DNA of 64,000 nucleotides from the NCBI GenBank assembly GCA_036010965.1, contig DASCMO010000105.1, positions 105,019-169,018 on the forward strand. Direction: 5' to 3'. Position 1 is the stretch's first letter, and every line of letters begins with the position of its first letter. The translations under genes were made by a program, and so were the position numbers. The notes under the pieces were generated by a model that saw only the letters and a program-made list of their open reading frames with translations, was not told the DNA's origin and ran no database searches. Origin of the DNA: GCA-2686265 sp036010965 (lineage in GTDB: Bacteria; Planctomycetota; UBA1135; GCA-002686595). This document shows, piece by piece, positions 16,518 to 24,481 of this stretch.

Positions 16518-16545
16518 CCCCTGGAGGCCCCAGGGGCCAGTTTTT
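16518..16545 (+). terminator. Hairpin plus T5 upstream of the cluster
   Basis: CCCCTGG (16518-16524) pairs with CCAGGGG (16530-16536) over a 5-base loop. CCAG and TTTTT (16541-16545) follow. It may insulate the cluster promoter from upstream plus-strand transcription, or act as a leader attenuator if transcription starts further upstream. Confidence 0.45.
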
Positions 16546-16556
16546 CCCAAAGGGGG

Positions 16557-16601
16557 CTCCTATAGCACTCCGATAGGAGTATGATGAGAGTGTTATTGGA
16601 G
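16557..16601. promoter_or_regulatory. Operator-like array of four CTCCNAT boxes
   Basis: Four copies of CTCCNAT are visible: CTCCTAT 16557-16563 (+), CTCCGAT 16568-16574 (+), CTCCTAT 16573-16579 (- strand, ATAGGAG on +) and CTCCAAT 16595-16601 (- strand, ATTGGAG on +). The two plus copies start 11 bases apart and the two minus copies 22 bases apart, so each pair is on the same helix face. The inner pair makes the perfect dyad CTCC-GATA-GGAG. A TATGAT -10-like element (16580-16585) lies between boxes 3 and 4. The gene immediately downstream encodes an RHH protein, the class that binds such short phased boxes, so autoregulation is the simplest reading. Confidence 0.55.
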
Positions 16602-16738
16602 TGCGCCTCCCTCGCGGGGAGCCTCGGGTAGCGTCCGTGCCATCGTCGGGGTCCGTGCCCCCGAATAGTGATCCTGCGCCTCGGAGGGCGAAACACACCC
16701 TCTTCAGGGCCAGGTTCATTCCATCACAAGGAGCCGTC

Positions 16739-16954
16739 GTGCGAGAGAGCAAGGTGACCGTCAAGATCCCTCGCCCGCTGTATCGAAAGATCCAACAGGT
16801 TGTCGAGGACTCCGGGTTCAACTCGCCCACCGACTTCATCGTCTTCGTGTTGCGGGACCTGATGGGCGAGGCGGACGAGCACACTCCGATCGAGTTCAAG
16901 CCTGAAGAGCTCGAGGACATCAAACGCAAGCTCAAGAACCTCGGATACCTCTAG
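16739..16954 (+). CDS. Small ribbon-helix-helix-like protein with C-terminal L-x-x-L-G-Y tag (first copy)
   Basis: A 71-residue protein using GTG 16739, which sits 5 bases after a clear Shine-Dalgarno AAGGAG (16728-16733). Residues 4-42 match the RHH (CopG/Arc-like) pattern: a beta strand KVTVKIP, helix LYRKIQQVVEDSGF, then the turn-helix SPTDFIVFVLRDLM. After an acidic linker it ends IKRKLKNLGYL. It is the first gene of the sulfate/AlkP cluster, 16 bases before sat, and is paralogous in layout to 24265-24462. It may be a regulator of the cluster or a protein-binding adaptor; the evidence does not decide. Confidence 0.8.
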   Translation: MRESKVTVKIPRPLYRKIQQVVEDSGFNSPTDFIVFVLRDLMGEADEHTPIEFKPEELEDIKRKLKNLGYL

Positions 16955-16970
16955 TCCCCCCTGCCTCATC

Positions 16971-18239
16971 ATGACCCTCTCGACCAGTTCCAGCGTCTCC
17001 CCCGTTCACGGCGGCCTCACCGAGCCCGTCGATCTCATCGTCTCCCCCGCCGACGTCGATCTCGCCGCCTGGCAGGCTCTGCCGCGTGTGGACGTGAACG
17101 AGATCGATGCGACCACCCTGTACCGCGTCGCCGACGGCACCCTGAGCCCCTTGACCGGCCCGATGGGCCACGCCGACCAGGACAGCGTGCTCGAGCGCGC
17201 CGCCATCGAGCGCGAAGGTCAGTGGTGGGCCTGGGGCATCCCGATCATCCTCCCCCTGACTGACGCGGAAGCCGAGCAGTGCAGCGCGGGCGCGACCGTC
17301 GGCCTGTGGCGCGACGGCGAGCTCTTCGGGACCCTGGAAGTGGACGAGGTCCACGACTGGGACAAGGAGCGCTTCATCGCGGGGGTCTACGGCACCGAGC
17401 GCACCGATCACCCCGGCGCGCGGCTGTGGACGGCTGACGAACGCTCGAAGCTCGTGGGCGGTTCGATTCGCCTGCTGCCCTTCAACGATCAGCGCGCTTT
17501 CGCATCGCGTGTCCTCTCACCGCGCGAGGTGCGCGCCCTGATCGAGTCCGCCGGCTTCGAGCAGACCGTGGCCTTCCAGACCCGCAACCCCCTGCACCGG
17601 GCACACGAGTACGCCCTCGTGCATGGCGCGGAGACCATCCTGCGCGAGACCGGCAAGCGCACGGGCGTGATCCTCAACCCGCTCGTCGGCCAACTCAAGG
17701 GCGACGACGTCCCCGCCGCCGAGCGCATGCAGACCTACGAGGCGCTCCTCGAGGGCCGCTTCCTGGGCCAGGGCGACATGGACGAGGCCCTGTGGAGCGC
17801 GGCGGGCCAGGACCTCAACGACCAGCTCGAGCTGATCGGCCTCGACATCCGCATGTACTACGGCGGTCCGCGCGAGGCCATCCAGCACGCGGTCTATCGC
17901 CAGAACATGGGCTTCACGCACTTCATCATCGGCCGCAAGCACGCGGACGCTCCCTTCGACAACGGCGACGCGATCTGGGGTGACTTCGACGCCCAGGTCG
18001 TCTTCGAGAACCTGGGCGGTTCCCTGGCCATCCAGACCGTGAACGTCGGTTTCGCGGCCTTCTTCGAGGAACTCGGTCGCGTGGGCCTCATGGGCGACAA
18101 CAAGGGCAAGACTGCTGTCGGGATCTCGGGCACGAAGATGCGCGAGATCCTCGGTCGGGGCGAGCTGCCGGACGAGCGCGTGATGCGCCCCTCGACCGCG
18201 CGCATTCTGGCCGCCTTCTACCAGTCCCAGGAGAAGTAG
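16971..18239 (+). CDS. sat: Sulfate adenylyltransferase (ATP sulfurylase)
   Basis: A 422-residue monofunctional ATP sulfurylase making adenosine 5'-phosphosulfate (APS) from sulfate and ATP. The N-terminal PUA-like domain covers about 1-165. The catalytic domain carries QTRNPLHRAHE near residue 203 (the Q-x-R-N-P and H-x-x-H nucleotide site), GRKHADAP near 320, and GISGTKMREIL at the end. It lacks a fused kinase domain; the kinase is a separate gene at 19277. It starts 16 bases after the RHH gene and ends 2 bases before the sulfatase-fold gene, indicating co-transcription. Confidence 0.96.
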   Translation: MTLSTSSSVSPVHGGLTEPVDLIVSPADVDLAAWQALPRVDVNEIDATTLYRVADGTLSPLTGPMGHADQDSVLERAAIEREGQWWAWGIPIILPLTDAEAEQCSAGATVGLWRDGELFGTLEVDEVHDWDKERFIAGVYGTERTDHPGARLWTADERSKLVGGSIRLLPFNDQRAFASRVLSPREVRALIESAGFEQTVAFQTRNPLHRAHEYALVHGAETILRETGKRTGVILNPLVGQLKGDDVPAAERMQTYEALLEGRFLGQGDMDEALWSAAGQDLNDQLELIGLDIRMYYGGPREAIQHAVYRQNMGFTHFIIGRKHADAPFDNGDAIWGDFDAQVVFENLGGSLAIQTVNVGFAAFFEELGRVGLMGDNKGKTAVGISGTKMREILGRGELPDERVMRPSTARILAAFYQSQEK

Positions 18240-18241
18240 GG

Positions 18242-19192
18242 ATGGGCCTGTTCGATTCACTCAAGAAGAAGAGCTCGAACCCGAAGCCCCCCGTGCGCCC
18301 GATGAGGGCGCCGGCGGGACTGCGGGCTCAGCCCGAACCGCAGGCGGACAACAACTTCATCATCGTCATCCTCGACAGCCTGCGCTACGACTCCTACATG
18401 GCCGCCGCGCCGAAGGTGATCAACAAGCTCGGCAAGGTCGAGAAGCGCTACTCATACGCCGCGTGGACGGCACCGTCCCACTACAACCTGTTGACGGGCC
18501 TCCTTCCTCACACGTCACCGGAAAACGTCTACGCGTCGGAGTACTACAAAGAGGACTTCCTCAACTACAACAAGCGCCTGGGTGCCAAGGGGATCGAGTT
18601 TGCCAAGATGGTCCCCGGCCTGTGGTTGCCTGGTCTGTTGCGCAACACCCTCGGCTACCGAACGCACGCTCGTGTCAGCCTGCCGGTCCTGAACCCCAAG
18701 ACGGGGATCAATCGGGACTTCGACACCTTCCAGCTCATGGACTCGCACAACGACATGCGGGCCATGCTGTCCACCATGAAGTTCGGCTCGGACCGCCCGA
18801 GCTTCTACATGCTGAACGTGGGCGAGACGCACTACCCCTACGCAAAGCCCGACGAGGACTCCTCGATGTGGCCCCGCATCAGCGGCGTCAACGGCGTCTT
18901 CAAGAAGCTCGATGGGCAGACCGACGAGGAGGGGAACCTCATCAAGGACGAAGAGGCTCCCAAGTTCTTCGATCAGGGCAAGCTTGATGAGCTGCGTGAG
19001 CGGCAGATCGACACCGTCCGTTTCCTCGACGGAGTGTTCGAAGAGCTGTTCGACATGGTTCCGGAGAACACCCACATCATCGTCACCGCCGATCACGGCG
19101 AGCTGTTCGGCGAGGCCGGCTACTTCGGCCACGGCCCGATCATGCACGAGAAGTGCTTCGAGGTTCCCTATCTCGAGGGCAAGGTCCGCTGA
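18242..19192 (+). CDS. Cytoplasmic sulfatase-fold (AlkP superfamily) protein with Thr in the nucleophile position
   Basis: A 316-residue protein without signal peptide or membrane helix. AlkP-superfamily elements are present: first metal ligand Asp45 in IVILDSLRYDS, the nucleophile loop WTAPSHYNLLTGLLPH (Thr76 where sulfatases have Cys/Ser of C-x-P-S-R), and TADHGELFGEAGYFGHG near residue 282. With Thr in place of Cys, formylglycine-dependent sulfatase chemistry is unlikely; phosphodiesterase or transferase activity is an alternative. It is shorter than typical sulfatases (450-550). The start lies 2 bases after the sat stop, so tight coupling with APS synthesis is evident. The substrate is unknown. 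Confidence 0.82.
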   Translation: MGLFDSLKKKSSNPKPPVRPMRAPAGLRAQPEPQADNNFIIVILDSLRYDSYMAAAPKVINKLGKVEKRYSYAAWTAPSHYNLLTGLLPHTSPENVYASEYYKEDFLNYNKRLGAKGIEFAKMVPGLWLPGLLRNTLGYRTHARVSLPVLNPKTGINRDFDTFQLMDSHNDMRAMLSTMKFGSDRPSFYMLNVGETHYPYAKPDEDSSMWPRISGVNGVFKKLDGQTDEEGNLIKDEEAPKFFDQGKLDELRERQIDTVRFLDGVFEELFDMVPENTHIIVTADHGELFGEAGYFGHGPIMHEKCFEVPYLEGKVR

Positions 19193-19276
19193 CCCGCGCC
19201 CTCCGCATCGTCCGCACACTTACTTTCTCTCTCCATTCCCCTCAGACAACAGATCGATAGCGACTGCATCCCAGCC

Positions 19277-19816
19277 ATGGCAAACAAAGGACTCACCCTC
19301 TGGTTCACCGGACTCTCCGGATCTGGAAAAAGCACCCTTGCCCAGTACCTCACTCCCATCCTCCTCGAGCGCGGCTGCGCCGTCGAGGTGCTGGACGGTG
19401 ACGAGGTACGCGAAAACCTCAGCAAGGGCCTCGGCTTCAGCAAGGAAGATCGCGACACCAACATCCGCCGGATCGGGTATGTCGCGAACCTCCTCTCGCG
19501 CAACGGCGTGTGCGCCATCACGGCCGCGATCTCGCCCTACCGATCAGTGCGCGATGAGATCCGCGAGATGACCAGTGCGACGTTCGTCGAGGTCTTCGTC
19601 CACGCTCCGCTGGCCGTGGTCGAGGAGCGCGATACCAAGGGGCTCTACAAGAAGGCCCGCGCGGGCATCATCAAGAACTTCACCGGCATCAGCGACCCCT
19701 ACGAGGAGCCCGAGACCCCCGAGGTTGTTGTCAACACGGGCGACGAGAGCATCGAGGGGTCGGCCGAAAGGATCCTGGCCTACCTGACCGAGCAGGGCCT
19801 CCTGCCGGGGAGCTGA
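19277..19816 (+). CDS. cysC: Adenylyl-sulfate kinase (APS kinase)
   Basis: A 179-residue enzyme phosphorylating APS to PAPS. The Walker A motif GLSGSGKST is at about 13-21, VLDGDEVRENLSKGLGFSKEDRDTNIRRIGYVA gives the canonical APS-binding segment, and AISPYRSVRDEIR and the DTKGLYKKARAG lid motif follow. The length is normal for a stand-alone CysC. With sat it gives a complete PAPS pathway within three genes; PAPS is needed either for sulfotransferases or for assimilation, and no PAPS reductase is present here, which favours a sulfation role. Confidence 0.96.
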   Translation: MANKGLTLWFTGLSGSGKSTLAQYLTPILLERGCAVEVLDGDEVRENLSKGLGFSKEDRDTNIRRIGYVANLLSRNGVCAITAAISPYRSVRDEIREMTSATFVEVFVHAPLAVVEERDTKGLYKKARAGIIKNFTGISDPYEEPETPEVVVNTGDESIEGSAERILAYLTEQGLLPGS

Positions 19817-19919
19817 CACCATCTCCGGGGACCCGGAGGTGGAGGAGTCCTGCAGGCGACCCTCTCACTCCCGGGTCGACGGGGCGTATAGTCCTGCTGC
19901 GTTCCCCCTCCTCCGCTGC

Positions 19920-22097
19920 ATGCGTCATCGTCACGGAAACCTGCGCACGAGCCTCCTGGCGGCTCTCTTCCTGATCGGCTCCAGCCATCCGGCGCTGGCC
20001 TACATCGGGCCGGGGGCCGGCTTTGCAGCGGCTGGAGCGGCTTACGCGCTGCTCGGGACGTTCCTGCTCGTCTTCATCATCCTGCTGCTCTGGCCCGTCA
20101 AGGCCGTCTACCGCCTCGCGACGGCCTTCAGGTTTCCCAAGCCCAAGGTCAAGCGCGTCGTCGTCCTGGGTCTGGACGGATTCGATCCGGGGCTCGCGCA
20201 ACGCTTCATGGACGAGGGCCGCATGCCCAACTTCAAGAAGCTGGCCGAGGAGGGCTGCTTTCATCCTCTGGCCACGGCCTGCCCGTCGATCTCGCCTGTG
20301 GCCTGGTCGAGCTTTGCGACCGGCGTGGACGCCTCGCGGCACAACATCTACGACTTCCTCACGCGCGATCCCTGCAACTACCTGCCGGTGCTCTCCTCCT
20401 CGGAGACCGGCACGCTCCCGCGCACCCTCAACCTGGGTTTCGCCAGGATTCCCTTCGGGAAGAAGGCATTTTTCCGCCTGCTCCAGAAGAGTCAGCCCTT
20501 CTGGAAGCTGCTGGGTGCGAACCGCGTCTGGTCGTCGATCATTCGCGTTCCGATCACCTTCCCGCCGCAGAAGTTCAAGAACGGGACCCTGCTCTCGGGC
20601 ATGTGCGTACCAGACATCCAGGGAACGCAGGGGTCGTTCGCGTTCTACTCGACCCGCTCGCGTCCGACGGGCGCGCACATCGGCGGCCAGCAGTACCAGG
20701 TTACCCGGCGCGGCAATCGCATCGAGTCAAAACTGACGGGGCCCGCGGGGGCCGACGGACACCCGATGAAGTCGCCGTTCTCGGTGGAGTTCGACGATGA
20801 TTCACGACGCGCCCGGGTCACGGTCGGAGGCGACACGGTCGAGGTCGGGTTTCGCGAGTACACGCCATGGCTGCGCATCCCCTTCGACGGGGTCAACGGG
20901 ATCGCTCGCGCCTACATCCAGACCTGGGACGAGCAGGACGTGGAGGTGTACTTCACGCCCATCAACATCGATCCCGACAGCCCGGCGATGCCGATCTCCC
21001 ACCCCTTCGTCTACGCGATCTACCTCGCGAAACTGTTCGGTCCCTACGCGACCCTCGGTCTGGCGGAGGACACCTGGGCCCTGAACGAGCGCGTGATCGA
21101 CGAGGAAGCGTTCCTCAAGCAGGCCTGGCTGATCTTCGAGGAGCGCAAGAAGCAGCTCTGGGATGTGCTCGAGAAGACCAAGAAGGGCTTCGTCACGGTC
21201 GTCTTCGACACGACCGATCGCATCTCCCACATGTTCTACCGCTACCTGGATCCCGACCATCCGGCGAACCGCGGCAAGGACACCGAGCTTCACGCAGACG
21301 TGATCCCTGCCATGTACGCCCGCATGGACGAGTTCGTCGCCGAGGTGCGAGAGAAGGTGGACCGGGTCGAGGACACTGTGTTGATGGTGATCAGCGACCA
21401 CGGGTTCACCAATTTTCGCCGCGGCGTCAATCTGAACTCCTGGCTGCGAGACGAGGGCTACCTCGTGCTCAAGGAGGGCTTCAGCACGTCCGGAGACTAC
21501 TTCAGGGATGTGGACTGGACGAAGACGCGGGCCTTCACCATCGGCCTGACGGGGATATTCATCAACCGCATCGGCCGCGAGGCACAGGGCACCGTCACGC
21601 CCGGCGAACTCGGCGGCCTGTGCCGCGAGATCAAGCAGAAGCTGGAAGCGCTGTGCGACCCGCTCGACGGTCAGTCGGTCATCAAGGAGGCCTTCATCAC
21701 CGAAGAGCTCCACTCCGGGCCCTATCGCGACATGGCGCCCGAACTCTTGATCGGCTACCACAAAGGCTTCCGGCACTCGTGGGACTGCGCTACTGGCTGC
21801 GCCTCCGAGATCGTCTTCAGCGACAACACTAAATCGTGGTCCGGTGACCACTGTGTCGATCCGCGCCTGGTGCCGGGTGTGTTGTGGTGCAACCGGCCCA
21901 TCGATAAGCGCGATCCCGAATTGCTCGACATGGCGCCGACAGTGCTCGATCTCTTCGGCGTGCAGATTCCGGCCTACATGCAAGGCTCTCCGCTCTTCGA
22001 CGGGACGCCCCGCAGCGGTGGGCGGTCGGTACCCGAGACGCCGACCGCCACCGGAGAGGTGTCCCGGGCTCCGAAGGAGCCGGAGGAGGCTCAATGA
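19920..22097 (+). CDS. Exported or membrane-anchored AlkP-superfamily phosphodiesterase/nucleotide pyrophosphatase-like protein
   Basis: A 725-residue protein. The N-terminus has a signal-like segment ending HPALAYIGPGAG, then a hydrophobic helix (TFLLVFIILLLWPV, about 44-61). The AlkP domain begins at about 78: metal ligand in VVVLGLDGFDPG, nucleophile loop SISPVAWSSFATG near 120-132, an insert of roughly 300 residues, and SDHGFTNFRRG near 490. The TDRISHMFYRYLDPDHP segment supplies further metal ligands. The family hydrolyses or transfers phosphodiesters; specificity is not predictable. The start ATG 19920 opens the signal peptide. It overlaps the next AlkP gene by 4 bases. Confidence 0.88.
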   Translation: MRHRHGNLRTSLLAALFLIGSSHPALAYIGPGAGFAAAGAAYALLGTFLLVFIILLLWPVKAVYRLATAFRFPKPKVKRVVVLGLDGFDPGLAQRFMDEGRMPNFKKLAEEGCFHPLATACPSISPVAWSSFATGVDASRHNIYDFLTRDPCNYLPVLSSSETGTLPRTLNLGFARIPFGKKAFFRLLQKSQPFWKLLGANRVWSSIIRVPITFPPQKFKNGTLLSGMCVPDIQGTQGSFAFYSTRSRPTGAHIGGQQYQVTRRGNRIESKLTGPAGADGHPMKSPFSVEFDDDSRRARVTVGGDTVEVGFREYTPWLRIPFDGVNGIARAYIQTWDEQDVEVYFTPINIDPDSPAMPISHPFVYAIYLAKLFGPYATLGLAEDTWALNERVIDEEAFLKQAWLIFEERKKQLWDVLEKTKKGFVTVVFDTTDRISHMFYRYLDPDHPANRGKDTELHADVIPAMYARMDEFVAEVREKVDRVEDTVLMVISDHGFTNFRRGVNLNSWLRDEGYLVLKEGFSTSGDYFRDVDWTKTRAFTIGLTGIFINRIGREAQGTVTPGELGGLCREIKQKLEALCDPLDGQSVIKEAFITEELHSGPYRDMAPELLIGYHKGFRHSWDCATGCASEIVFSDNTKSWSGDHCVDPRLVPGVLWCNRPIDKRDPELLDMAPTVLDLFGVQIPAYMQGSPLFDGTPRSGGRSVPETPTATGEVSRAPKEPEEAQ

Positions 22098-24250
22098 CGC
22101 TCCCGCGCTGGACGACCTACCCGGCCCTGGCCGCGCTCGCGTTCTTCGCCCTGGCGGCGATCCCGCGCGTCAAGCCAGTGGCTGAGCCTCATGCCGACGC
22201 TGCGCCGGCAGCGCGCCACGACCCGCTCGCGTCCGCTGCTGCCACCACCTCGCGCTTCAAGCGCGTCGTCGTGCTGGGCATCGACGGGCTGGACCCAGAG
22301 CTGCTGGCGGAGACGGTCCGGCGCTTCCCTGATCGGATGCAGCACTTCCAGCGCCTGATGGGAGAGGGCGGCCTGCATTCCCTGGGGACCTCGACTCCGC
22401 CTCAGAGCCCCGTCGCCTGGTCGAACTTCATCACTGGCATGGACCCGGGGGGCCACGGAATCTTCGACTTTATCCACCGTGATCCGGTGCTGCGCTCCCC
22501 GGCGCCGGGCTCGGTGCGGGAGGTCAAGGGCAGCGAGCTCTCCCTGTGGGGCGACTGGAAGTTCCCGATCGGCGGCGACACGCCCAGCAACCGCAGCGGC
22601 GAGGCCTTCTGGGTGACCCTCGCCCGGGCGGGAGTGCCCGCCGACATCTGGCGCATGCCGGCCAACTTCCCGGTCGAGCCGGCCGAGGGCCTGTCGTTCT
22701 CGGGGATGATGACCCCCGCGCTCGACTCCGCCTATGGGGAGTACACGATCTACACCTCCGACCCGCCAATCGAGGCCAGGCGCAGCGGCGGCCGCTTCGT
22801 GACGGTCCGCGAGTTCGGTGAGACGATCGTCACCGAGATCGCCGGGCCGCCCAACACCTTCAAGGAGGGCGACCCACACCAGCGCGCTCCGCTCTCGATC
22901 CACATCGATCGCGAGAACGCCGCGGCGGTCATCGATACCGGTACCGACGCTGTGGTGCTCGCTCCTGGGGAATGGAGTGACTTCCTCCAGGTTGATTTCG
23001 ACATCCTGCCCTGGGGGGCGATGACGATCAGCGGCGTCGTGCGGTTCTACCTGCGCTCACTCGATCCGTTCGAGCTCTACGCGTCTCCCGTCAACATCGA
23101 CCCGCGCTCGCCCGCCACGCCGGTCTCCCTGCCCGAGGAGGCGAGCGGCGAACTCGCCGAGGCGATCGGACTCTACTACACCCAAGGCATGGCGGAGGAA
23201 GTCAACGCCCTCAAGGACCAGGCCATCGACGAGGCCGAGTTCATGACGCAGACGCGCCTGATCTACGATCAGCGCGTGCGCATGATGGACTACGCCCTCG
23301 ACCGTTACCTCGAAGGTGATGACGGCGGTCTGTTCTTCTTCTACTTCTCCACCATCGATCTGAACTGCCACATGATGTGGCGGGTTCACGACGAGTCTCA
23401 CCCGGCGCACGAGCCCGTGGCTGGGTTTGCGGCCCAGGATTCGTCCGAGTGGTCCGGTCGCGCGGAGAGCACCTGGAAGGAAGTCGTCTACGACCTGTAT
23501 CTGCTCATGGATCCGGTGCTGGGAACGCTCAGGGAGAGGGTTGGCGAGGACGCGCTGATCATGGTCATGAGCGACCACGGCTTCGAGTCCTACCGGCGCA
23601 AGTTCAGCCTCAACACCTGGCTCCTCGAAGAGGGCTACCTGGTGCTCAAGGAGGGTCTGGAGCGTGAGCTTGTGCGCGCCGACCCCGACTTCCAGCAGGT
23701 CAACATCTGGAGCGCGGTGGATTGGACGCGGACAAGGGCTTACGGGATGGGATTCAACGGCCTCTACCTGAACCTGGCCGGACGAGAGCTGGACAACCCC
23801 GACACACCGGCCGTGGACGAGGGCGGCATCGTCAAGCCGGGGCCCGAGGCGGAGTCGTTGGTCGAGGAGTTGCAGCGAAAGCTCGAGGCGATCGACGACG
23901 GCGGTGTGCGCGTCGTACTTCGTGCGGACATCACCGCCGAGGTGTACGCGGGCGCCCGCAAGGACGAGGCGCCTGACATCCAGGTCGGATACAACGCAGG
24001 CTACGGCAACGCGGACGCCTCCTCGGTCGGCCGCATCCCGAACGCCGTCCTCAGCGACAACCTGGGCGGAACCTTCAACGGGAACCACCTGATGGCACCG
24101 GAAGTCGTGGCAGGTACCCTGCTCACCAATGGAACGGTCTTGCCTGGCGAGCACAGCCTGGAGGATCTGACCGTGGAACTGCTGAAACAGTACGGGATCG
24201 CGCCCGGCGCGGACCTGATCGGACACCCTGTCTTCGAGACAAACCCCTGA
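22094..24250 (+). CDS. Second exported AlkP-superfamily phosphodiesterase-like protein
   Basis: A 718-residue protein, paralogous to the preceding gene. It has one N-terminal hydrophobic segment (ALAALAFFALAAIP, about 11-24) acting as signal/anchor. Metal ligand VVLGIDGLDPE lies near residue 57, nucleophile loop SPVAWSNFITGMDPGGHGIFDF near 100-120, YFSTIDLNCHMMWRVHDESHP near 420, and MSDHGFESYRRKFSLNTWL near 490. Its ATG overlaps the stop of the upstream gene (ATGA). Two tandem copies suggest either heteromer formation or two related substrates. Confidence 0.88.
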   Translation: MTLPRWTTYPALAALAFFALAAIPRVKPVAEPHADAAPAARHDPLASAAATTSRFKRVVVLGIDGLDPELLAETVRRFPDRMQHFQRLMGEGGLHSLGTSTPPQSPVAWSNFITGMDPGGHGIFDFIHRDPVLRSPAPGSVREVKGSELSLWGDWKFPIGGDTPSNRSGEAFWVTLARAGVPADIWRMPANFPVEPAEGLSFSGMMTPALDSAYGEYTIYTSDPPIEARRSGGRFVTVREFGETIVTEIAGPPNTFKEGDPHQRAPLSIHIDRENAAAVIDTGTDAVVLAPGEWSDFLQVDFDILPWGAMTISGVVRFYLRSLDPFELYASPVNIDPRSPATPVSLPEEASGELAEAIGLYYTQGMAEEVNALKDQAIDEAEFMTQTRLIYDQRVRMMDYALDRYLEGDDGGLFFFYFSTIDLNCHMMWRVHDESHPAHEPVAGFAAQDSSEWSGRAESTWKEVVYDLYLLMDPVLGTLRERVGEDALIMVMSDHGFESYRRKFSLNTWLLEEGYLVLKEGLERELVRADPDFQQVNIWSAVDWTRTRAYGMGFNGLYLNLAGRELDNPDTPAVDEGGIVKPGPEAESLVEELQRKLEAIDDGGVRVVLRADITAEVYAGARKDEAPDIQVGYNAGYGNADASSVGRIPNAVLSDNLGGTFNGNHLMAPEVVAGTLLTNGTVLPGEHSLEDLTVELLKQYGIAPGADLIGHPVFETNP

Positions 24251-24264
24251 CGAGAGGAGCGGCC

Positions 24265-24462
24265 ATGTTTGGTGGCGGCAACAAGATCAAGCTTGAGAAG
24301 GAACTCCTGGATCGCGTGAAGCAGGTCGCCGAGGTGGCGGGCTACGCGTCGCACGAGGAGTTCATCGTTCACATCATTGAAAAGGAGCTGTCGAACTTCG
24401 AGGACGGCGCTTCCGACGAGGACATCACCGAGAAGCTGCGCGGGTTGGGCTACATCAGCTGA
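24265..24462 (+). CDS. Small RHH-like protein with C-terminal L-x-x-L-G-Y tag (second copy)
   Basis: A 65-residue protein starting at ATG 24265 after GAGAGGAG, 14 bases downstream of the second AlkP gene. Layout is the same as the protein at 16739-16954: a basic strand NKIKLE, helix LLDRVKQVAEVAGY, S-H-E-E-F-I helix, acidic linker and the terminal EKLRGLGYIS. The L-x-x-L-G-Y ending resembles the tail often found at the very C-terminus of sulfatase/AlkP enzymes, yet here it is carried by a separate small protein. It may be a regulator or a docking subunit for the AlkP enzymes. Confidence 0.78.
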   Translation: MFGGGNKIKLEKELLDRVKQVAEVAGYASHEEFIVHIIEKELSNFEDGASDEDITEKLRGLGYIS

Positions 24463-24481
24463 CCCGTCAGAGCCACCTGAG

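Larger units (their letters stand above)
16343..16738. promoter_or_regulatory. Divergent control region of the sulfate/AlkP cluster
   Basis: These 396 bases lie between the minus-strand lipoprotein gene and the first plus-strand gene of the cluster. They are notably more AT-rich around 16541-16600 than the surroundings. They contain a hairpin followed by T5 (16518-16545), the CTCCNAT box array (16557-16601), a TATGAT -10-like hexamer at 16580-16585, a roughly 135-base leader and the Shine-Dalgarno AAGGAG at 16728-16733. No coding sequence is convincing in the stretch. Confidence 0.6.

Noticed and set aside
18242..19192. Calling this protein a formylglycine sulfatase
   Set aside because: The Cys/Ser-x-Pro-Ser-Arg nucleophile is replaced by T-A-P-S-H and there is no export signal, so desulfation is not supported.
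16971..19816. Dissimilatory sulfate reduction or oxidation
   Set aside because: No aprAB, dsrAB or qmo genes are seen; the APS kinase next to sat points to PAPS production.
20802..22094. Long minus-strand open frame across the first AlkP gene
   Set aside because: It lies entirely antisense to a gene with intact AlkP motifs and has no recognisable domain; a product of high GC content.
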